Source of the DNA: Callipepla californica brunnescens
Lineage: Eukaryota > Chordata > Aves > Galliformes > Odontophoridae
Assembly (NCBI GenBank): GCA_023055505.1
Contig: JALIRH010000043.1
Coordinates: 2,986,001-3,050,000 of the forward strand
Direction: 5' to 3'
DNA: 64,000 nt
Below are positions 12,501 to 24,180 of this stretch, in pieces (positions within the stretch are counted from its first letter, which is position 1; each line of letters starts with the position of its first letter). Position numbers and translations under genes: made by a program. Under the pieces are notes generated by a model, which saw only the letters and a list, made by a program, of their open reading frames with translations, was not told the DNA's origin and did no database searches.

Positions 12501-15500
12501 ATGTGTGGAAATTTCAATCTCAGGAGTAGCAAGCATTCCAAGCTGTCTGTCCAGATCTCCCTCAGCATACCACTGCTTTTCTGTGTTAGCACACAGAAGG
12601 TGCTTTTATCAGCAGGAGGATGGCTAGAAAAAGTCATTTGCTTTCTAGGATTTTTACCAGCACGTTGTGATCCTTAGGCATCAGGGTGTTTTGTCAGTGA
12701 ATTGCTTTTGATAGAGCTTTTCCACAGAATTGCTGGGGCAGAAGCTAGAGGAGATAAGAAGGAAAGTTGTTTTATGGAGGTCAGCACTTGGTCTTAAGAT
12801 CCTGTCGAGGGAGATACCCAAGGTCTACTGGCTTTTGTTTGTTTTTTTGTGAGGGAAGTCTCTCTCCTTCCTTCCAGATGTCCCTTGGTCCCTGTTTGCA
12901 GCAGAGTACATAGCCTTTGTTTACTCATCCCATTTTTCCTCTTCTTTACCACTAGGTGATGGTAATGCCAGAGGGAGCAGAAACTGTTTCAAGGCCAAGT
13001 CCCGATTACCCCATGTTACCCACAATACCGCTCTCTGCTTTCTCTGATCCCAAGAAGACCAAGCCATCCCATGGGTCAAAGGTCAGTGAACAACCTGCTT
13101 TTGTTGCCTTGAGGTGAAGTCTCTCACAACTCCGCTAATGAGAGCTTGCTCAGCAGCTGTTTCTAGCTAAGTTCTGGTTCTGAGAAGTTCTTCCTCGTGC
13201 TCAGTAGTTCAGTCCTGGGGTGATCTGTATTGTTCTCATTTCACTGCAGCTTTTTCCTAGTAAGGGCTCGTCCTGGTTTCACTGGGACAGAGGTGATTTC
13301 TCCATAGTGCCTGGTATGATGCCATTTTCCCAGTAATTAAAAGGAGATGGAGTCATCAGTGACAGAAGTTGTCACCCTGTGTAAGCTGGAAATAACAACG
13401 TCCATCAAAGAGTTCTGATTTTTTTTTTTCCTTAATATAATTTAATACCAGAGTAATGCAGTGAAGACAGCTTTGGAAATTTGTACATAAATGTGTCACT
13501 CAGTTCCAAACCAGCTGATGGACTGGAGCTTGGAATGTCAGCTGCACTGCTCCTTTACTTGCCCTCTGCACTTTGGAAGCCTTTTTAAGATTTGGTAGGT
13601 TTATCTAAAGAGAAGTTTTGGAAAAAATATATTCACTCAATTCCCAAGAGGGGGAATTCTTGGTGAGCTGTATCTTCCTACTGAAGTGCAGTGGCAGATT
13701 AAACTGTGCTGAATGTTTTCTGGTTGAGCTGTCCTTAATGCTGAAGATGAGTTGTTGCCCTTCTGCTGTCAGTTATGTAACTCTTCGGGGCTGAGCAGAC
13801 GGTCAGCACTTCCTCTGTCATTAAAACGACTTGGCAGAGTGGTGGAAAAAGCATAAAACGTGCTGTGTTTGGTCAAGCTAGTGATGTCAGGGTTCGGTGT
13901 TTGCCTCAGCAGTGTCTAGCTCTTGAGACTTCGGAAGAAGCTTCAGCTTTCCTTTTGACTTGTGTAATAAGGCTACTTTTTTGTAATTCTACACAGGAGA
14001 ATGAATCCACGAGCAGTGTGCTTTGAAGCTGATTACATGCTCTTTATCAGTCTGAACAGCCCCAAATAGTAACAGCAATCCAGTTTATGGCATAATACAA
14101 TTCTGATACCTGCTTTCTTCAAGGCTGTGAACACTCCTGGCACTTCAAGCACGCCTTCTGATGTTGACATTATGAAGCAGAATAAAGATGACTTAGCAAT
14201 TAGTGGCTGATTTAATTTTGCTCTGTAATTACGCATTAGAAAATGTAGAAGATGAAAGAAAAATAAAGGGCTGTGATACTGTCAGTGGTTCCTGTGACTA
14301 ATGGGGTGTGGGGGAAAGGGCAGGGAGATGGGAGATGGGCCTAAAAACAAAACAGCGGCAACGATCTGAGGAGGCAAGTTAATTTACTAAAGAAGATATC
14401 AGAATGCAAGGTAACGCGATGTAAGACGATCTAGTTGGAACTGAGGCTAATAAATCAAATAAAATGAGAGCGTGTCCAGAAACCAGAGGCCTCGCTCTAA
14501 TGGTGAAGGGTGCACGCACCACAGAGATGAGCAGAAGGGGAACAGGGGGATGGCTCATGGTCTCAAGCAGTTTGATCTTTCCCTCTGAACAGAAAATAAC
14601 AACAGAACAGTGGAAAGTCCTCCAGGATGTGTAGCTGTTCTCTTCTGAGACGGGTACACCTGGAACTACCCACAGTCTGTGGAACTGGAGCATTAACTCT
14701 TTAACTCCCAGTGCTCTGCATGGTCTCATGGTGTGCAATACCGATAACAAAGATCATAAATCCATGACAGACAGAAGCTCTGGTGAGAGCTGCCAGTGGC
14801 TGCAGCCCGTAAGGCTCCTGCTGCTCTGCCAGGCTGCCCTCAGATGTTAACCCTGCAGACTGAGTTAGTGTCATCCTTTGCAGGCCATGGGAAGGAGCAG
14901 GGGTTGGTGAAATGTTTCACCCTGTGCTGAGAAAGGTGTTTAAGTGCCTCCTGTCAATTTCCACGTGAGAACTTGAGGGCAGTGAACGCCTGCCTCAGAT
15001 GTTGATGAGTTGCTATCAGTGGGTGTATGTCTACATGAAACAAATGCTTTAGTGTGATACATGAGAATGTTTTTTTTATTCCGTGCAGAATTTCAGTTTC
15101 ATACCAAGCTTGCATATTTCTGTTGCTAAATCTTAGGATGCTAACAAGGAAAGCAGCAAGGCATCCAAGCCACACAAAGTAACCAAGGAGCACAGAGAGA
15201 GGCCAAGGAAAGACTCTGAGAGCAAAAACTCCTCCAAAGACCTTGAAAGAGAACAAAACAAACCTTTGAAGGACTCCTCCAGGAAACCAACAGAGAACAA
15301 ACTGCCTAAGGAGGAGAAGGCGCCTCCGAAAGCTGCTTTCAAGGAACCAAAACTGGCCGTGAAGGAGACCAAACTGGAGAGCACCTCTCCGAAGGGTGGG
15401 CCGCAGCCGGAACTGAAGTCTTCCAGCAAGAGGCCCTCCAATGTGGAGTCACCAAAGCCTAGTGCCAAAAAACAAAAAAAGAGCAGCTCCAAAGGGGTGA

Positions 15501-18500
15501 AGAATATTCTGGGGACGTCTCCCAGAACCTCGTCTTCCTCGTATCCGGAGAAGAAACAAACCAAGGAGAAGATGAATGCCAAAGTGGAAAAGGTAAAATC
15601 TGAAAGCGAGGCCAAGGAGATGAAAAAGCCTGTGGAAATGGAGGAGTCAAATTCAGAGGATGAGACTTCTTTCAAGTCAGAGGTGAGCACGGATTGGTCC
15701 CTTAATGATAGCGTAATGTTTCTGAATCTGAACTGATTTCATCATTGGAGCGAATAATTTACCTCCTGCTTCTTTCTTTTCAGAAATGTCATAAAAAAAA
15801 AAATGTAAGGAACTCCGTTCCTCCGTACCCTGCAAGCAGTGTTGTTGGCTAAAGCTCAGAATACAGCCACGTACCATTAAATCTAAATAAGTTGTGTTGT
15901 AAAGCAAACCGAATTATGTTATTCTCCTGCTATTTTAAAAAGCTGTCTAAATATTTTTTTCCTCTTTACAACTAAGAACATTCCTCACCCTCTGTCTTCA
16001 GAAAATTGTTTTCCCAAAGAAGGCAAAAAATAGGAGGGGGGAAGACACAGCCCGGGTCCAAACGGACTGCTTCTCTTCCGTGCTTTGTATTTGCCATAAA
16101 GAAACTGTGCATCTTCTAAGAGGATTCACAGGTTCATATCGTGTGGGGTTTTGAACTGCTGACTGCTTTTAGAAAGGTTGGTGTTACTGGAGTGGATTTG
16201 CAAGGGGACGATTTGCACTGTGGTTTAATCGGCACTGTGGGACAGTAAGTGTGGATGTGTTTATGTGAGAAAGCGTTTTCACTGAAGATTTCCAAGAGAG
16301 GAGTTTGTTGGGGAAGTGCTGATTTAAGATAATCTGCGAAGATTTTTCCAGATAAAGTGTGAACTTAGGGGATTAGAGAGAAACTGCTTCTCTCCACTTA
16401 AAGCTTTGTAACTGAAGTGCGTCGGTGTGCAGCAAGCCCCTGGTTTCTCCACGAAGACACGTGGCTCTGCAAGCTTCAGTTCTCTGCTGACCTCTAAGCC
16501 CTGGAAGTTTTGTGCTTGGTTATTTCTTAGGTGTCATCCCTCCTGGGACTCACCCCACAGCTGTAAGCTGATAGTGCTGTCACGGCTGCTCTGCGAAACC
16601 ACAGACCGTGCTTGTGGTTCCACGGTGTCTGCTGCAGCCCTGCCCCGTCCCCACCGTGCTTTGCATGCCTCTGTCCTCCCCTGCACCAGCTCTGCTGTCT
16701 GCTGGATGCTTTGCAGAGCCCTTTGAGCTCAAGCCCAGGAGGAGAGGAATGCTCAGGGAGCTGGAGGGCGAAGCGTGGCAGCTGCCAGTCGGTCCAGCTT
16801 GGGTTTCTGTGGAACTCGAAGCTTGGGGATCTAACTGCATAATGCATTGGCATCAGCGGAGAAAGCTGCTGGAGTTCTTTTTCCATCCTGGGGGGCTCTT
16901 TCTGCTCCCAGCGCTGCAGTTTGCTGCTCCGTGGTTTGTGCTGGTACAGCTGTTTGTGGATCTGTGTGGTAAGCCACATCACTAAAGCGAGCGAGCAGCT
17001 GGAGGTGGAGCGGGGCCCGGAAACTCTTAAATCAGCTTTGCTGCTGAAGCCAACACATTGTGCAACGTGCTCTGGGGCTGCTGCTCCGAGCTGACATCTT
17101 CGCAGGCTGCTGCTGAAAGGAACAGCCTTGCTCCCATTTGTGCTGCTGGCATGCGAGCTCGTGTGACTCTGCAGTGGGCTGGAGGAGTTCCTCCTTCCAT
17201 TTCAGCCCTGCTGAAAGTTGGTTGTGCCTTCTCGTGTCTTTTATTTTTTTTCCCTCAAGACCAGCTCCCCGATGTGGCCTCGTGCGTGGCTGCCTAAATG
17301 CTGCCAAAAGGGAGAGGTCGAGACCTGGGGGCAGGATTGCTTTCTCCCTTTGTTGGCATATGCTTTGCCCCATCGCAGTGTGAGCACGCGGGCTGGGTGC
17401 CCTGGATGGCTGCAGCAGCACAGGGTGGGTAAAGGCAGAAGGAGGGAAGGGGCTGCCCAGTCCCTGCCTGCTGCTTCTCCAGTCCTAATGGGTCATCTCA
17501 GGGGGAACACCTGCTAGGTGAGCAGGAATGAAGGTGATGGGATGGAATCCAAGGGTAAAATATGAACGCTGTGTTCTCTTACTTTGAAAATAATGCTCTT
17601 TTCTTTGTGGTCATTTTTCTGAACAGTTAAGGCTGTGATGTGCCACTTTGTCAGATGCTGGCATTCAGTTTCTCTGCTCCTGGGCAGCTGACAAGGGTGA
17701 TGCCCATTTTTTATGTCCCCCATCCACTCATTTTCCTTTCTCAAAGCTGAACGAATGCAGCTCAGATCTTCGGGTGGTAAACTATAGGGAGGGGCAGTGC
17801 TGAGATGGAAACCCTTTTTCTGCTTTGACTTAGTGCCTGATGTGCCTCTGCCTCTCGTTCTGAGAGCATTAATGTTTTCTGTGGCAAAGCTCATCCATCA
17901 GTGGGAACGTGAGGGTTCTCTCTCTAGCGTCAGGCAGCAGAAATAATAGGTGAATTCCCAAGAATGGCACAACAAAATGGAAATGTTAAATTTTTCAGGG
18001 AATTACTCCTAACAAACAAACAAACAAACCATTGGGGTGGCACAGTAAGTCAGGAACATTTATACTCGATTGCAGTGAGAGACAAAAACCCTCTGAGGTT
18101 ATTGCTGCAGTCACCGCTGCTGGGGAGGAATAGTTATTTGCCTCCACTGCCACCTCGTGGCTCACAGTGCTGAAGCACGAGAAGGCTCTGCAGGTCCTGG
18201 TCTGGTGTTTTAGGAACTCGGTGTCGCATTAAACGTTCGTTTCTGGATGCTGTCAGCAGTGATGGTGGGCTGAGCTCTTTATTCAGTTGCTGATGGGGCA
18301 CTGGTGCTGCCTGCTGGGCCGGCGTCGCTGCAGTTAGCTGATCAGAATGAACTGCAGAGGATGCAGTGGATCACTCAGATCAGGGTACAAAGAGCTGCTT
18401 GGAGGACCTGGTAATACAGGGAAGGGCTTTTAACTTTTGGAGCTGTGTGGGACAGGTCCCCTTCTGTGCTCAGTGGGTTAAGATCCATACAAATCTGGGG

Positions 18501-21500
18501 GAGAAGCTTCCACTGTAACGGTGGGGTGTGTGCTTCTGTCTCCTTTCGTCGCCTCCTTCGAGGTGAGTGGCACAGAGGGTTTTGTTGGGAGATGTTGGTG
18601 CCACAGCTGTTGCTTCTGTGTACCTATGGACCTTGCATTTCGATCTCGCTCTGTAGTTGTGTGAGTCGGTGATGTAACGGTGCTCTGCTCTGTGCTCCTC
18701 CAGATTAGAAGGATTAAGATTCTTTTTTCTTTTTTTTCCCTTTTATGGGGGGTTAAGTCTGTCCAGTCCAGCCCCTCCAACTCCAGCTCCAGCTCTGACT
18801 CCAGCTCTGACTCCGACTTCGAGCCGTCTCAGAACCACAGTCAAGGTGTGTTGCCAGAACTGAAGTATGTGACAGTTTTCCTTGCATGAAGCTGAAAGGC
18901 TCTTGAGAATTACACCTGTTTCCCCTGCACTGCATGTAAAGCTCACGTGGTTTCTTCTATGGAAGCGTGTGCTGAAGCAGTGATGCTTCAGCAGAAGGCA
19001 ATAACGTTGTAGGGTAATTATGAACTGTTATAATTGTTTTGGCAGTTATTTACCTGTAGGATTGGGCTCTTTCCCCTGCTGACTTTGCTTTCTGTCCCTG
19101 TGTGTGTTGCTTGATAGCATCACCAGAATTCCTCCTCCAGTGCCACGTGTTGTACTGAAAACCAGGGATGGGGCATCATCACTTTGCCAATGCAGCACTG
19201 ATCCCTTTCCCGATTCCTCCACTGATGATCCGAAGGGAAACACTGTGGCAGCAGTAAATGTTCCCTCCTGAGCGATGCTGCGTTACTGCAGTGCCACTGA
19301 ATGAGCAGTGCAGGAAAACTCCGTCCTTTTGTTTCCAGTGCAGAGGAGGGGTGTTGTAACGTTGGTCGGTTCTGCTTAAGCTTTGAGGCTGGAGCACAGC
19401 TTTGGTTGTTAAGCCATTTCTCTGCAGAACTAAAGCCACCAGCATTGTCTCCTCGAGTCAGTGTTAACGATAACGAATCCAATTTGTGTCAGAGTTTGGA
19501 TGGAGCTGTGCTGCGTGCCTCCCGGACCGGTGCTGAAGTGCTTTCTCCCCTCTGATCCCAGGGCCCCTGCGCTCCATGGTGGAGGATCTGCAGTCGGAGG
19601 AGTCGGACGATGACGACAGCTCCTCGGGAGAAGAGGCGGCGGTCAAAGCGAACACCGTCAGCCGGGATTCCAGGTGGTACCGAACCATGACGGATGTCTG
19701 CTGTCCCTTTGCCCCTCTCCGTGTTTGGTGTTTTTGCTCGCCCTGTGTTTGGAGGAATCAAAGCGATAGGGATGTGCGTGACGGGAGAGAGCGATAGGGG
19801 CGAGCCGAACAGATGTGCCGATGAAAGCAGCGAGCGGGGTGAGAACAGAAGCGGGTGAGGAGAGATCAGTGGAGCTCAGAGAGGAGGCCGCTGCGAAGTG
19901 GTGTGTGGAGCTCGCAGGTGTTAGCGACGGAGCTCCTCAGAACAGACACCTAATTGCCATCCTCAGATCTGCGGTGCGCGGAGTGGCGCGTGACAGCTTT
20001 GATCTGCAGAGATGAGAGGAGCTCCGTGCTTCAGAACTGAGAGGTCTTCATCGTGCGCTGACAGTTGGTTGCGTGGCTCCCACGAGAGTTGGTTAACAGC
20101 TGCTTCCTGCTTTAGTCAATGAAAATAGTTGAATTTTGTCCTTCTGCCCTCAGGAAGCACTGTTGTAGCCAAAACCTGGAGTCTTTAGGTTTTGAAGCCA
20201 AATGCTTGGACGAGATAGCAGCTGCAGATTGCAGCAACCACAAAATCCTTTGTATTTTGCCATTAGCAGCTAACCAAGAAAGGAGATGTTTTATTAAGAG
20301 GATGAGCAATGGTTTTACAAACTCACCAGAAGTAGGATACGACTGTAGGGCAGGAGAAGAATGGGATTAAAGAGGACATCTGAAAGGTCGTGACATAAAA
20401 GAAACACTGAAGAGATGATACATGTATGTGTATGTATATTTTTTAACCTGAATTCTCAGTGGAGGTGTTAGCAACCTGCACGTGCAGGTACTCATTAATT
20501 TTTGGAGCAGATCTCAACCCCAAGTCTTGCTCAGTTGTTCTGAAGTGACTGGGGTATGTATGGGAGAGCTGAACTGCAAGCTGTACTGTGAAAAATAAAG
20601 CTGCCCGTTTTGCCTGCCCAGGGAACAGGAGATGGCAAGGGTGAGGGTGGAAGGGGAGGTCTCAGGAATTACACATCCTGCGCAGCTTAGTGTTCTGTGA
20701 TAAGGAGCTGAATTAGTGAGCATCGCTTGTTTCCCTGAGCTGCCAACCAAACCTCGTGGACTCATTGAAGCTGCTGCTGCTGCTGATTGCCTGCTGATGC
20801 TAATTCTGTGCTACTTGTTTTTCAGACTGAGCCTTAGTGACAGCGACAGTGACAACAGTGCAGACTCCTGCCTGCCGAGTCGAGAGCCTCCCCCTGCTCA
20901 GAAGCTGCCCCCAGCCAATAATAAGGTATGGCACCTGCGTGCCCATCCAGAGTTGATTCCTGCTCTGTGTTTGCACCAATGCTGCTCTATTTCACTGTCT
21001 TCATCAGCGAGGTCGTTCCTGGATTCAATGCTGTGCACGCAAACCATTAAAGCATTACGTTGTCTGATGTTGTCGGTCCCTGATGTTGATCTGTGTTGCC
21101 CTCAGGCATCTGGAAGAAAAAGCCCGGAGTCTTGTAACAAGCCAGAGAAGATCCTGAAGAAGGGAACCTATGACAAGGTACGTTGGAAGGTTTGCATGTC
21201 GTGGTACCGCTGTGTAGCAATAGCTGGAGGCAGCCGAGATTCAGACTGCTCCGTGCTGGCAGGTGAACAGCTTGATGTAATGGCAAACAGATGTGGAAAG
21301 GACAGACGTGGGAGAGGGACACTGCAGATACTGTGTATATGAGAGAGGGAGATCCCCGTGTCTTTTCCACCTGCAGGATGTGACAGTGGGTTTATTTGCT
21401 TGCCCTTTGTCTGAACCACCCGCTGCAGTGGTGAGCACCTCTTCATTAAAGGCAGTTTTCATCTGTCTTTGATCTTACAAATTAAAGATTTGATTCTTTT

Positions 21501-23418
21501 TTTTGGAGCTCTGCTTTGCTATTTTAGTCGAATCCTTTGGGCTTTTTTCAGTGAAACTCGCTTTCTTTCTCACCTCCTAAAGAATGGTAACTTATAAGAT
21601 AAAGGTTGAATCTCACGTTGTCCAGGAATTTCCTCCCCCAGTGAAATAAATCCATCAGGAGCTTCATGCTTTCCCTTAGTCTAATCATGGAGATCCTTAA
21701 ACCAATCGGTCTGTAGCTCTTCCCTTTTTTAACACAGGAGAATAGATCACAGCATAAACGTTTAATGTTGCTTTAAGTGCGATATTGGAGATGCTAATCT
21801 GCTGCTAGCTGCACAGCCCTCGCCACTGAATACTGCTAATCACAGCTGAGATGGCTTATCTGAGAAAAGCTTTGTAGGTAATGGTGTCTTTTATTGGGCT
21901 GCTTAATGCAGATGGAAGGGGACACCCCTGAGACCCATTGAAAGGGGAGGCCTGAAATATCGTCAGCTTTTACAATTGCCACTGCTTTTATAAAGATATT
22001 AACTGGCCCAGGAAGTGCAGCAGTGTTCTGGGAGAAGTGCTTTTCTCTGTGTGGATGTGTTAAGGAGAAGTCACAGCTCACAGCTTTTTTTTTTTTTTTT
22101 TTTTCTTTTTTTTTTTTTTTTCTGCCTTGGTACAGTTACTTAAATGAGTTCAATTTTGCTGATGCAAACACGAAGAACTCTGGGACAGCTTTAGAAATCA
22201 AGAATCTGTCCCTTGTGAGCAACAGTGGGCTGTAGTGTTTAGATTAAAAAAAGAAAAAAACAAGCACACAAAACCAGCCCCCTGTATGAGAGCAGTTAAA
22301 ACGATGCTGAGCTTGTGAGCAGTCCCATGTTCCCCACTGCGGTGCACGTATAACTCGCTGGGAACAGAGCAGTTCTGCACTGGTGTTCAGCTGCAGCACT
22401 GACCTCTGAGCATTGGTGCAGGGCTCCTCAGGCAGGGAGAGGGAATTGGCACGTCCTGCTGATGGAGAACTGCACCAAGATGGATTTCACCGTGTTGAGG
22501 TCCTCTGAGCTCAGAGGTTCGGAGCGGGGACTTGAGTGGTGTCATGGAACGGCCTCGCTGGTGGTGTTCAGACAGCTGTACTGGTCTGAAGTCTATGGTC
22601 TCCCAGCACTCAGTAGGGTAGAGGAGGCAGCACAAAATATAGGGTAAAGCTGGGGATAGAAACGTGTCTGAAAGGTCGAGTTCCTCTGATCACTTTGGCA
22701 GTCGTACAAACATGCCGTGTATGTCACTGTTTCTGTTCCTGCCTCCTTTACAGGCCTACACTGATGAATTAGTGGAGCTTCACAGGCGACTAATGGCACT
22801 ACGAGAGCGCAATGTGCTGCAGCAGGTAGAGATCATTTGTCAGCTTTCTGGCAAGCCGTTGTACTCTGGTAAACTCTGTGTCCAAGGGTCTCAGGCGGAC
22901 CCCTGTGATGCTTAGCCTTTCACTTTCCTCTCCTTGAGAGGGTCTGGTTTGCTTTAAATGCAGATCTGTAGAAAAATAAATAAAAATCAGATGTGCATGC
23001 ATTGCTTTTGTTGGAAAAGGTACAGAAGTGTGGTTTGTGCATCTCTCCTCTGTCGTTCTGATAGCTGTCCCAAAGCTGGGCTGTCTAATGTAAAAAGAAA
23101 CACGCCCAGGTTGCTTCCCAGACTGAGCTAGTGCAGGAGATCTTCTTGCTGTGAGAGGCACGTGGCTCTGAGGCTTCTCTAAAGGGATATGAGAAGGATA
23201 GGTGGGTTGCTTCGTATCCGCCTGTCCCTCTGGTGTGCTTCATCTTTATGGGCTCTATCCACGTCGTTGCTCATCTCCTTTCTTTACAGATTGTAAATCT
23301 CATTGAGGAAACCGGGCATTTTAACGTTACCAACACAACCTTTGACTTTGACCTCTTCTCCCTGGATGAAACAACAGTTCGTAAGCTGCAGAGCTACCTG
23401 GAAGCAGTGGCGACATGA
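391..23418 (+). CDS. MLLT1: MLLT1 (ENL) YEATS-domain chromatin reader, exons 2-12 (exon 1 outside window)
   Basis: Spliced gene: 391-571, 3377-3459, 11490-11633, 12956-13081, 15137-15682, 18758-18845, 19562-19673, 20826-20925, 21106-21177, 22754-22825, 23290-23418. All introns are GT-AG and all phases agree, giving 550 residues. With a short exon 1 (four residues in human) the protein is about 554 aa; human ENL is 559. The YEATS domain covers roughly residues 5-140. On that numbering the known acyl-lysine cage residues His56, Ser58, Phe59 and Tyr78 are all present. A basic Lys/Ser linker holds a likely nuclear localisation signal ([10 protein letters not shown]), followed by an acidic Ser/Asp stretch and the C-terminal ANC1-homology domain that in the family binds AF4, DOT1L, CBX8 and BCOR. 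In mammals ENL reads acetylated/crotonylated H3 and recruits the super elongation complex in the nucleus. The paralogue MLLT3 (AF9) is less likely: the linker lacks AF9's long poly-Ser run and the sequence matches ENL closely throughout. Confidence 0.97.
572..3376 (+). other. MLLT1: MLLT1 intron 2
   Basis: GT-AG intron of 2.8 kb between YEATS exons. I see no conserved exon, RNA gene or mobile element in it. Confidence 0.8.
3377..3459 (+). CDS. MLLT1: MLLT1 exon 3 (YEATS domain, second part)
   Basis: The acceptor is CTCTTTTCAG and the donor is AAG|GTAGAA. With the carried base it encodes 28 residues ([17 protein letters not shown]...), including Tyr78, the aromatic gate of the acyl-lysine channel. 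Confidence 0.97.
3460..11489 (+). other. MLLT1: MLLT1 intron 3 (8.0 kb, longest in the visible gene)
   Basis: GT-AG intron. It carries a poly(A)/poly(G) run near 4218-4250, AATAAA hexamers near 4.30 and 7.03-7.06 kb and an AAAAT-type microsatellite near 9654-9675. No open frame in it shows recognisable homology; the 160-residue minus-strand frame at 5650-6132 has no domain features. Confidence 0.75.
9654..9675. repeat. (AAAAT)n microsatellite
   Basis: Three to four AAAAT units inside an A-rich stretch in MLLT1 intron 3. Confidence 0.75.
11490..11633 (+). CDS. MLLT1: MLLT1 exon 4 (YEATS domain, third part)
   Basis: The acceptor is TGTTTTTAG and the donor is GGG|GTAAGT. It encodes 48 residues ([18 protein letters not shown]... 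to LIKAGG) in phase 0, covering the last YEATS strands. Confidence 0.97.
11634..12955 (+). other. MLLT1: MLLT1 intron 4
   Basis: GT-AG intron. It contains an A run near 12170-12185 and a short (AT)n/(GT)n tract near 12490-12506. Nothing else is recognised. Confidence 0.75.
12956..13081 (+). CDS. MLLT1: MLLT1 exon 5 (end of YEATS, proline-rich junction)
   Basis: The acceptor is TTTACCACTAG and the donor is AAG|GTCAGT. It encodes 42 residues from [16 protein letters not shown] to [10 protein letters not shown], phase 0 at both ends, nearly identical to mammalian ENL. Confidence 0.96.
13082..15136 (+). other. MLLT1: MLLT1 intron 5
   Basis: GT-AG intron of about 2.1 kb. No exon, RNA gene or repeat is recognised. 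Confidence 0.75.
15137..15682 (+). CDS. MLLT1: MLLT1 exon 6 (basic Ser/Lys-rich linker with NLS)
   Basis: Largest coding exon: 546 bases, 182 residues, phase 0 at both ends, acceptor AAATCTTAG and donor GAG|GTGAGC. It is low complexity and rich in Lys, Ser, Glu and Pro. [15 protein letters not shown] is a probable nuclear localisation signal. Segments such as [20 protein letters not shown] match mammalian ENL. After SPKGGP the mammalian proline run is absent. The end ([14 protein letters not shown]) turns acidic. Confidence 0.96.
15683..18757 (+). other. MLLT1: MLLT1 intron 6
   Basis: Intron of about 3.1 kb. It includes a short CAAA microsatellite at about 18008-18028. Its 3' end is atypical: a long T/C tract, then a run of six G, then TTAAG. 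Short overlapping frames near 16.5-17.5 kb have no homology I recognise. Confidence 0.75.
18758..18845 (+). CDS. MLLT1: MLLT1 exon 7 (serine/aspartate-rich)
   Basis: Encodes [29 protein letters not shown] plus one base; donor G|GTGTGT. The codons form near-tandem TCCAGCTCTGAC units. The 3' splice site is unusual: the pyrimidine tract is followed by a run of six G and then TTAAG. The match to the human protein and to the neighbouring phases supports this boundary. The length of 88 bases is not a multiple of three, so skipping would shift the frame. Confidence 0.93.
18846..20825 (+). other. MLLT1: MLLT1 introns 7 and 8 (flanking exon 8)
   Basis: Two GT-AG introns of 716 and 1152 bases (18846-19561 and 19674-20825). 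No additional exon or repeat is recognised. Confidence 0.75.
19562..19673 (+). CDS. MLLT1: MLLT1 exon 8 (acidic region)
   Basis: The acceptor is CTGATCCCAG and the donor is AG|GTGGTA. It encodes [18 protein letters not shown] followed by [18 protein letters not shown], a very acidic segment conserved in ENL. Confidence 0.95.
20826..20925 (+). CDS. MLLT1: MLLT1 exon 9 (SDS repeat and proline-rich)
   Basis: The acceptor is TTGTTTTTCAG and the donor is AAG|GTATGG. It completes Arg from the split codon and encodes [19 protein letters not shown] and then a Pro-rich segment ending NNK. Confidence 0.95.
21106..21177 (+). CDS. MLLT1: MLLT1 exon 10 (start of ANC1-homology domain)
   Basis: The acceptor is TTGCCCTCAG and the donor is AAG|GTACGT. 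Twenty-four residues, [10 protein letters not shown] then [14 protein letters not shown], phase 0. This is the entry to the C-terminal AHD. The preceding intron is only 180 bases. Confidence 0.96.
21178..22753 (+). other. MLLT1: MLLT1 intron 10 with long poly(T) tract
   Basis: GT-AG intron of about 1.6 kb. It contains a 37-base T tract interrupted by one C at 22085-22121 and an A-rich stretch near 22243-22260. No coding signal. Confidence 0.75.
22085..22121 (+). repeat. Poly(T) tract in MLLT1 intron 10
   Basis: Thirty-six T and one C in 37 bases. It is not adjacent to a splice site. No retroposon body was recognised next to it. Confidence 0.9.
22754..22825 (+). CDS. MLLT1: MLLT1 exon 11 (ANC1-homology domain)
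   Basis: The acceptor is CTCCTTTACAG and the donor is CAG|GTAGAG. Twenty-four residues, [17 protein letters not shown] then ERNVLQQ, identical to mammalian ENL as far as I recall. It forms the first AHD helix, which folds on binding partner peptides. Confidence 0.97.
22826..23289 (+). other. MLLT1: MLLT1 intron 11
   Basis: GT-AG intron of 464 bases. It contains AATAAATAAA near 22974-22984, which is not evidently used. Nothing else is recognised. Confidence 0.75.
23290..23418 (+). CDS. MLLT1: MLLT1 exon 12, C-terminus and stop
   Basis: The acceptor is CTTTCTTTACAG. It encodes 42 residues ([18 protein letters not shown]... to [10 protein letters not shown]) and then TGA at 23416-23418. This is the C-terminal half of the AHD, essentially invariant across vertebrates. 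Confidence 0.97.
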   Translation: MVNLIEETGHFNVTNTTFDFDLFSLDETTVRKLQSYLEAVAT

Positions 23419-24180
23419 CGCTCGGCCTTCGAAGCAGGCTGCTTTTGAAACCAGAAATCCCGTTTATTGGTACCAGGAAACGAACCCGTGGAACTAGGCC
23501 TTCTTATTCTCTTGATTCACCCGAAGCACTGCCTTAGAGAACAGCCATGCTCTATGAATGCACAGCCAGCTGCACTTTCTTGTAGGCTTCAAACAAGCAC
23601 CCATATTGCTGAGTCTGTCCTCCCTAGCTTCCTAAGTCCGCTTGGGCACAGCTCCTGAGTAGAGCAGAAGAACTGTGCCCGGCTGCAGCGCGGCCCTTCT
23701 GGTTTTACTTCAAGAAACTGCGTTTGAAGAACGTTTTGAGGCATCTCCGAAGAAGCGCGGGCGATGTTTTCTTCGCCACGCCTCGGGACCAGCCCGCAGA
23801 GAGAGCTCCAGCGAGTCCGGCTTCCTCCAGCTCCGTGAAGAAGCACTCGCGCTGCGTTAAGCAACATTGGCTTTTACAAAGCTAGCCGGGATGCTGACGG
23901 CAGAGCAGGCTTCCCAGGGGTCTCGTTGGTCCGTCGTGGAGGAAAGCGGACGGGTTCTGGTTTCGATGGCTCGCGAGTTCTGTCGCAGTTGGGTACGGAG
24001 CGCTGCTGGCACGCGGTTCCCGCTTCCCCGAGGACGGTTCGTGCTCCCTGAAGAGGCCCTCTGGAATCTGCTGTCTCCCGCTGGGGTTTTGAGACGTCTT
24101 TGTTTGTTGGTCTGAGCTCCTAAACAAAGTCTCACTCCTTTCAGTCTGCTTTAACTGTAATAGGACTACGAAACTGTAAG

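Noticed and set aside
15133..15690. 185-residue minus-strand frame rich in Ser, Leu and Phe
   Set aside because: Exact antisense shadow of the Lys/Ser-rich MLLT1 exon 6.
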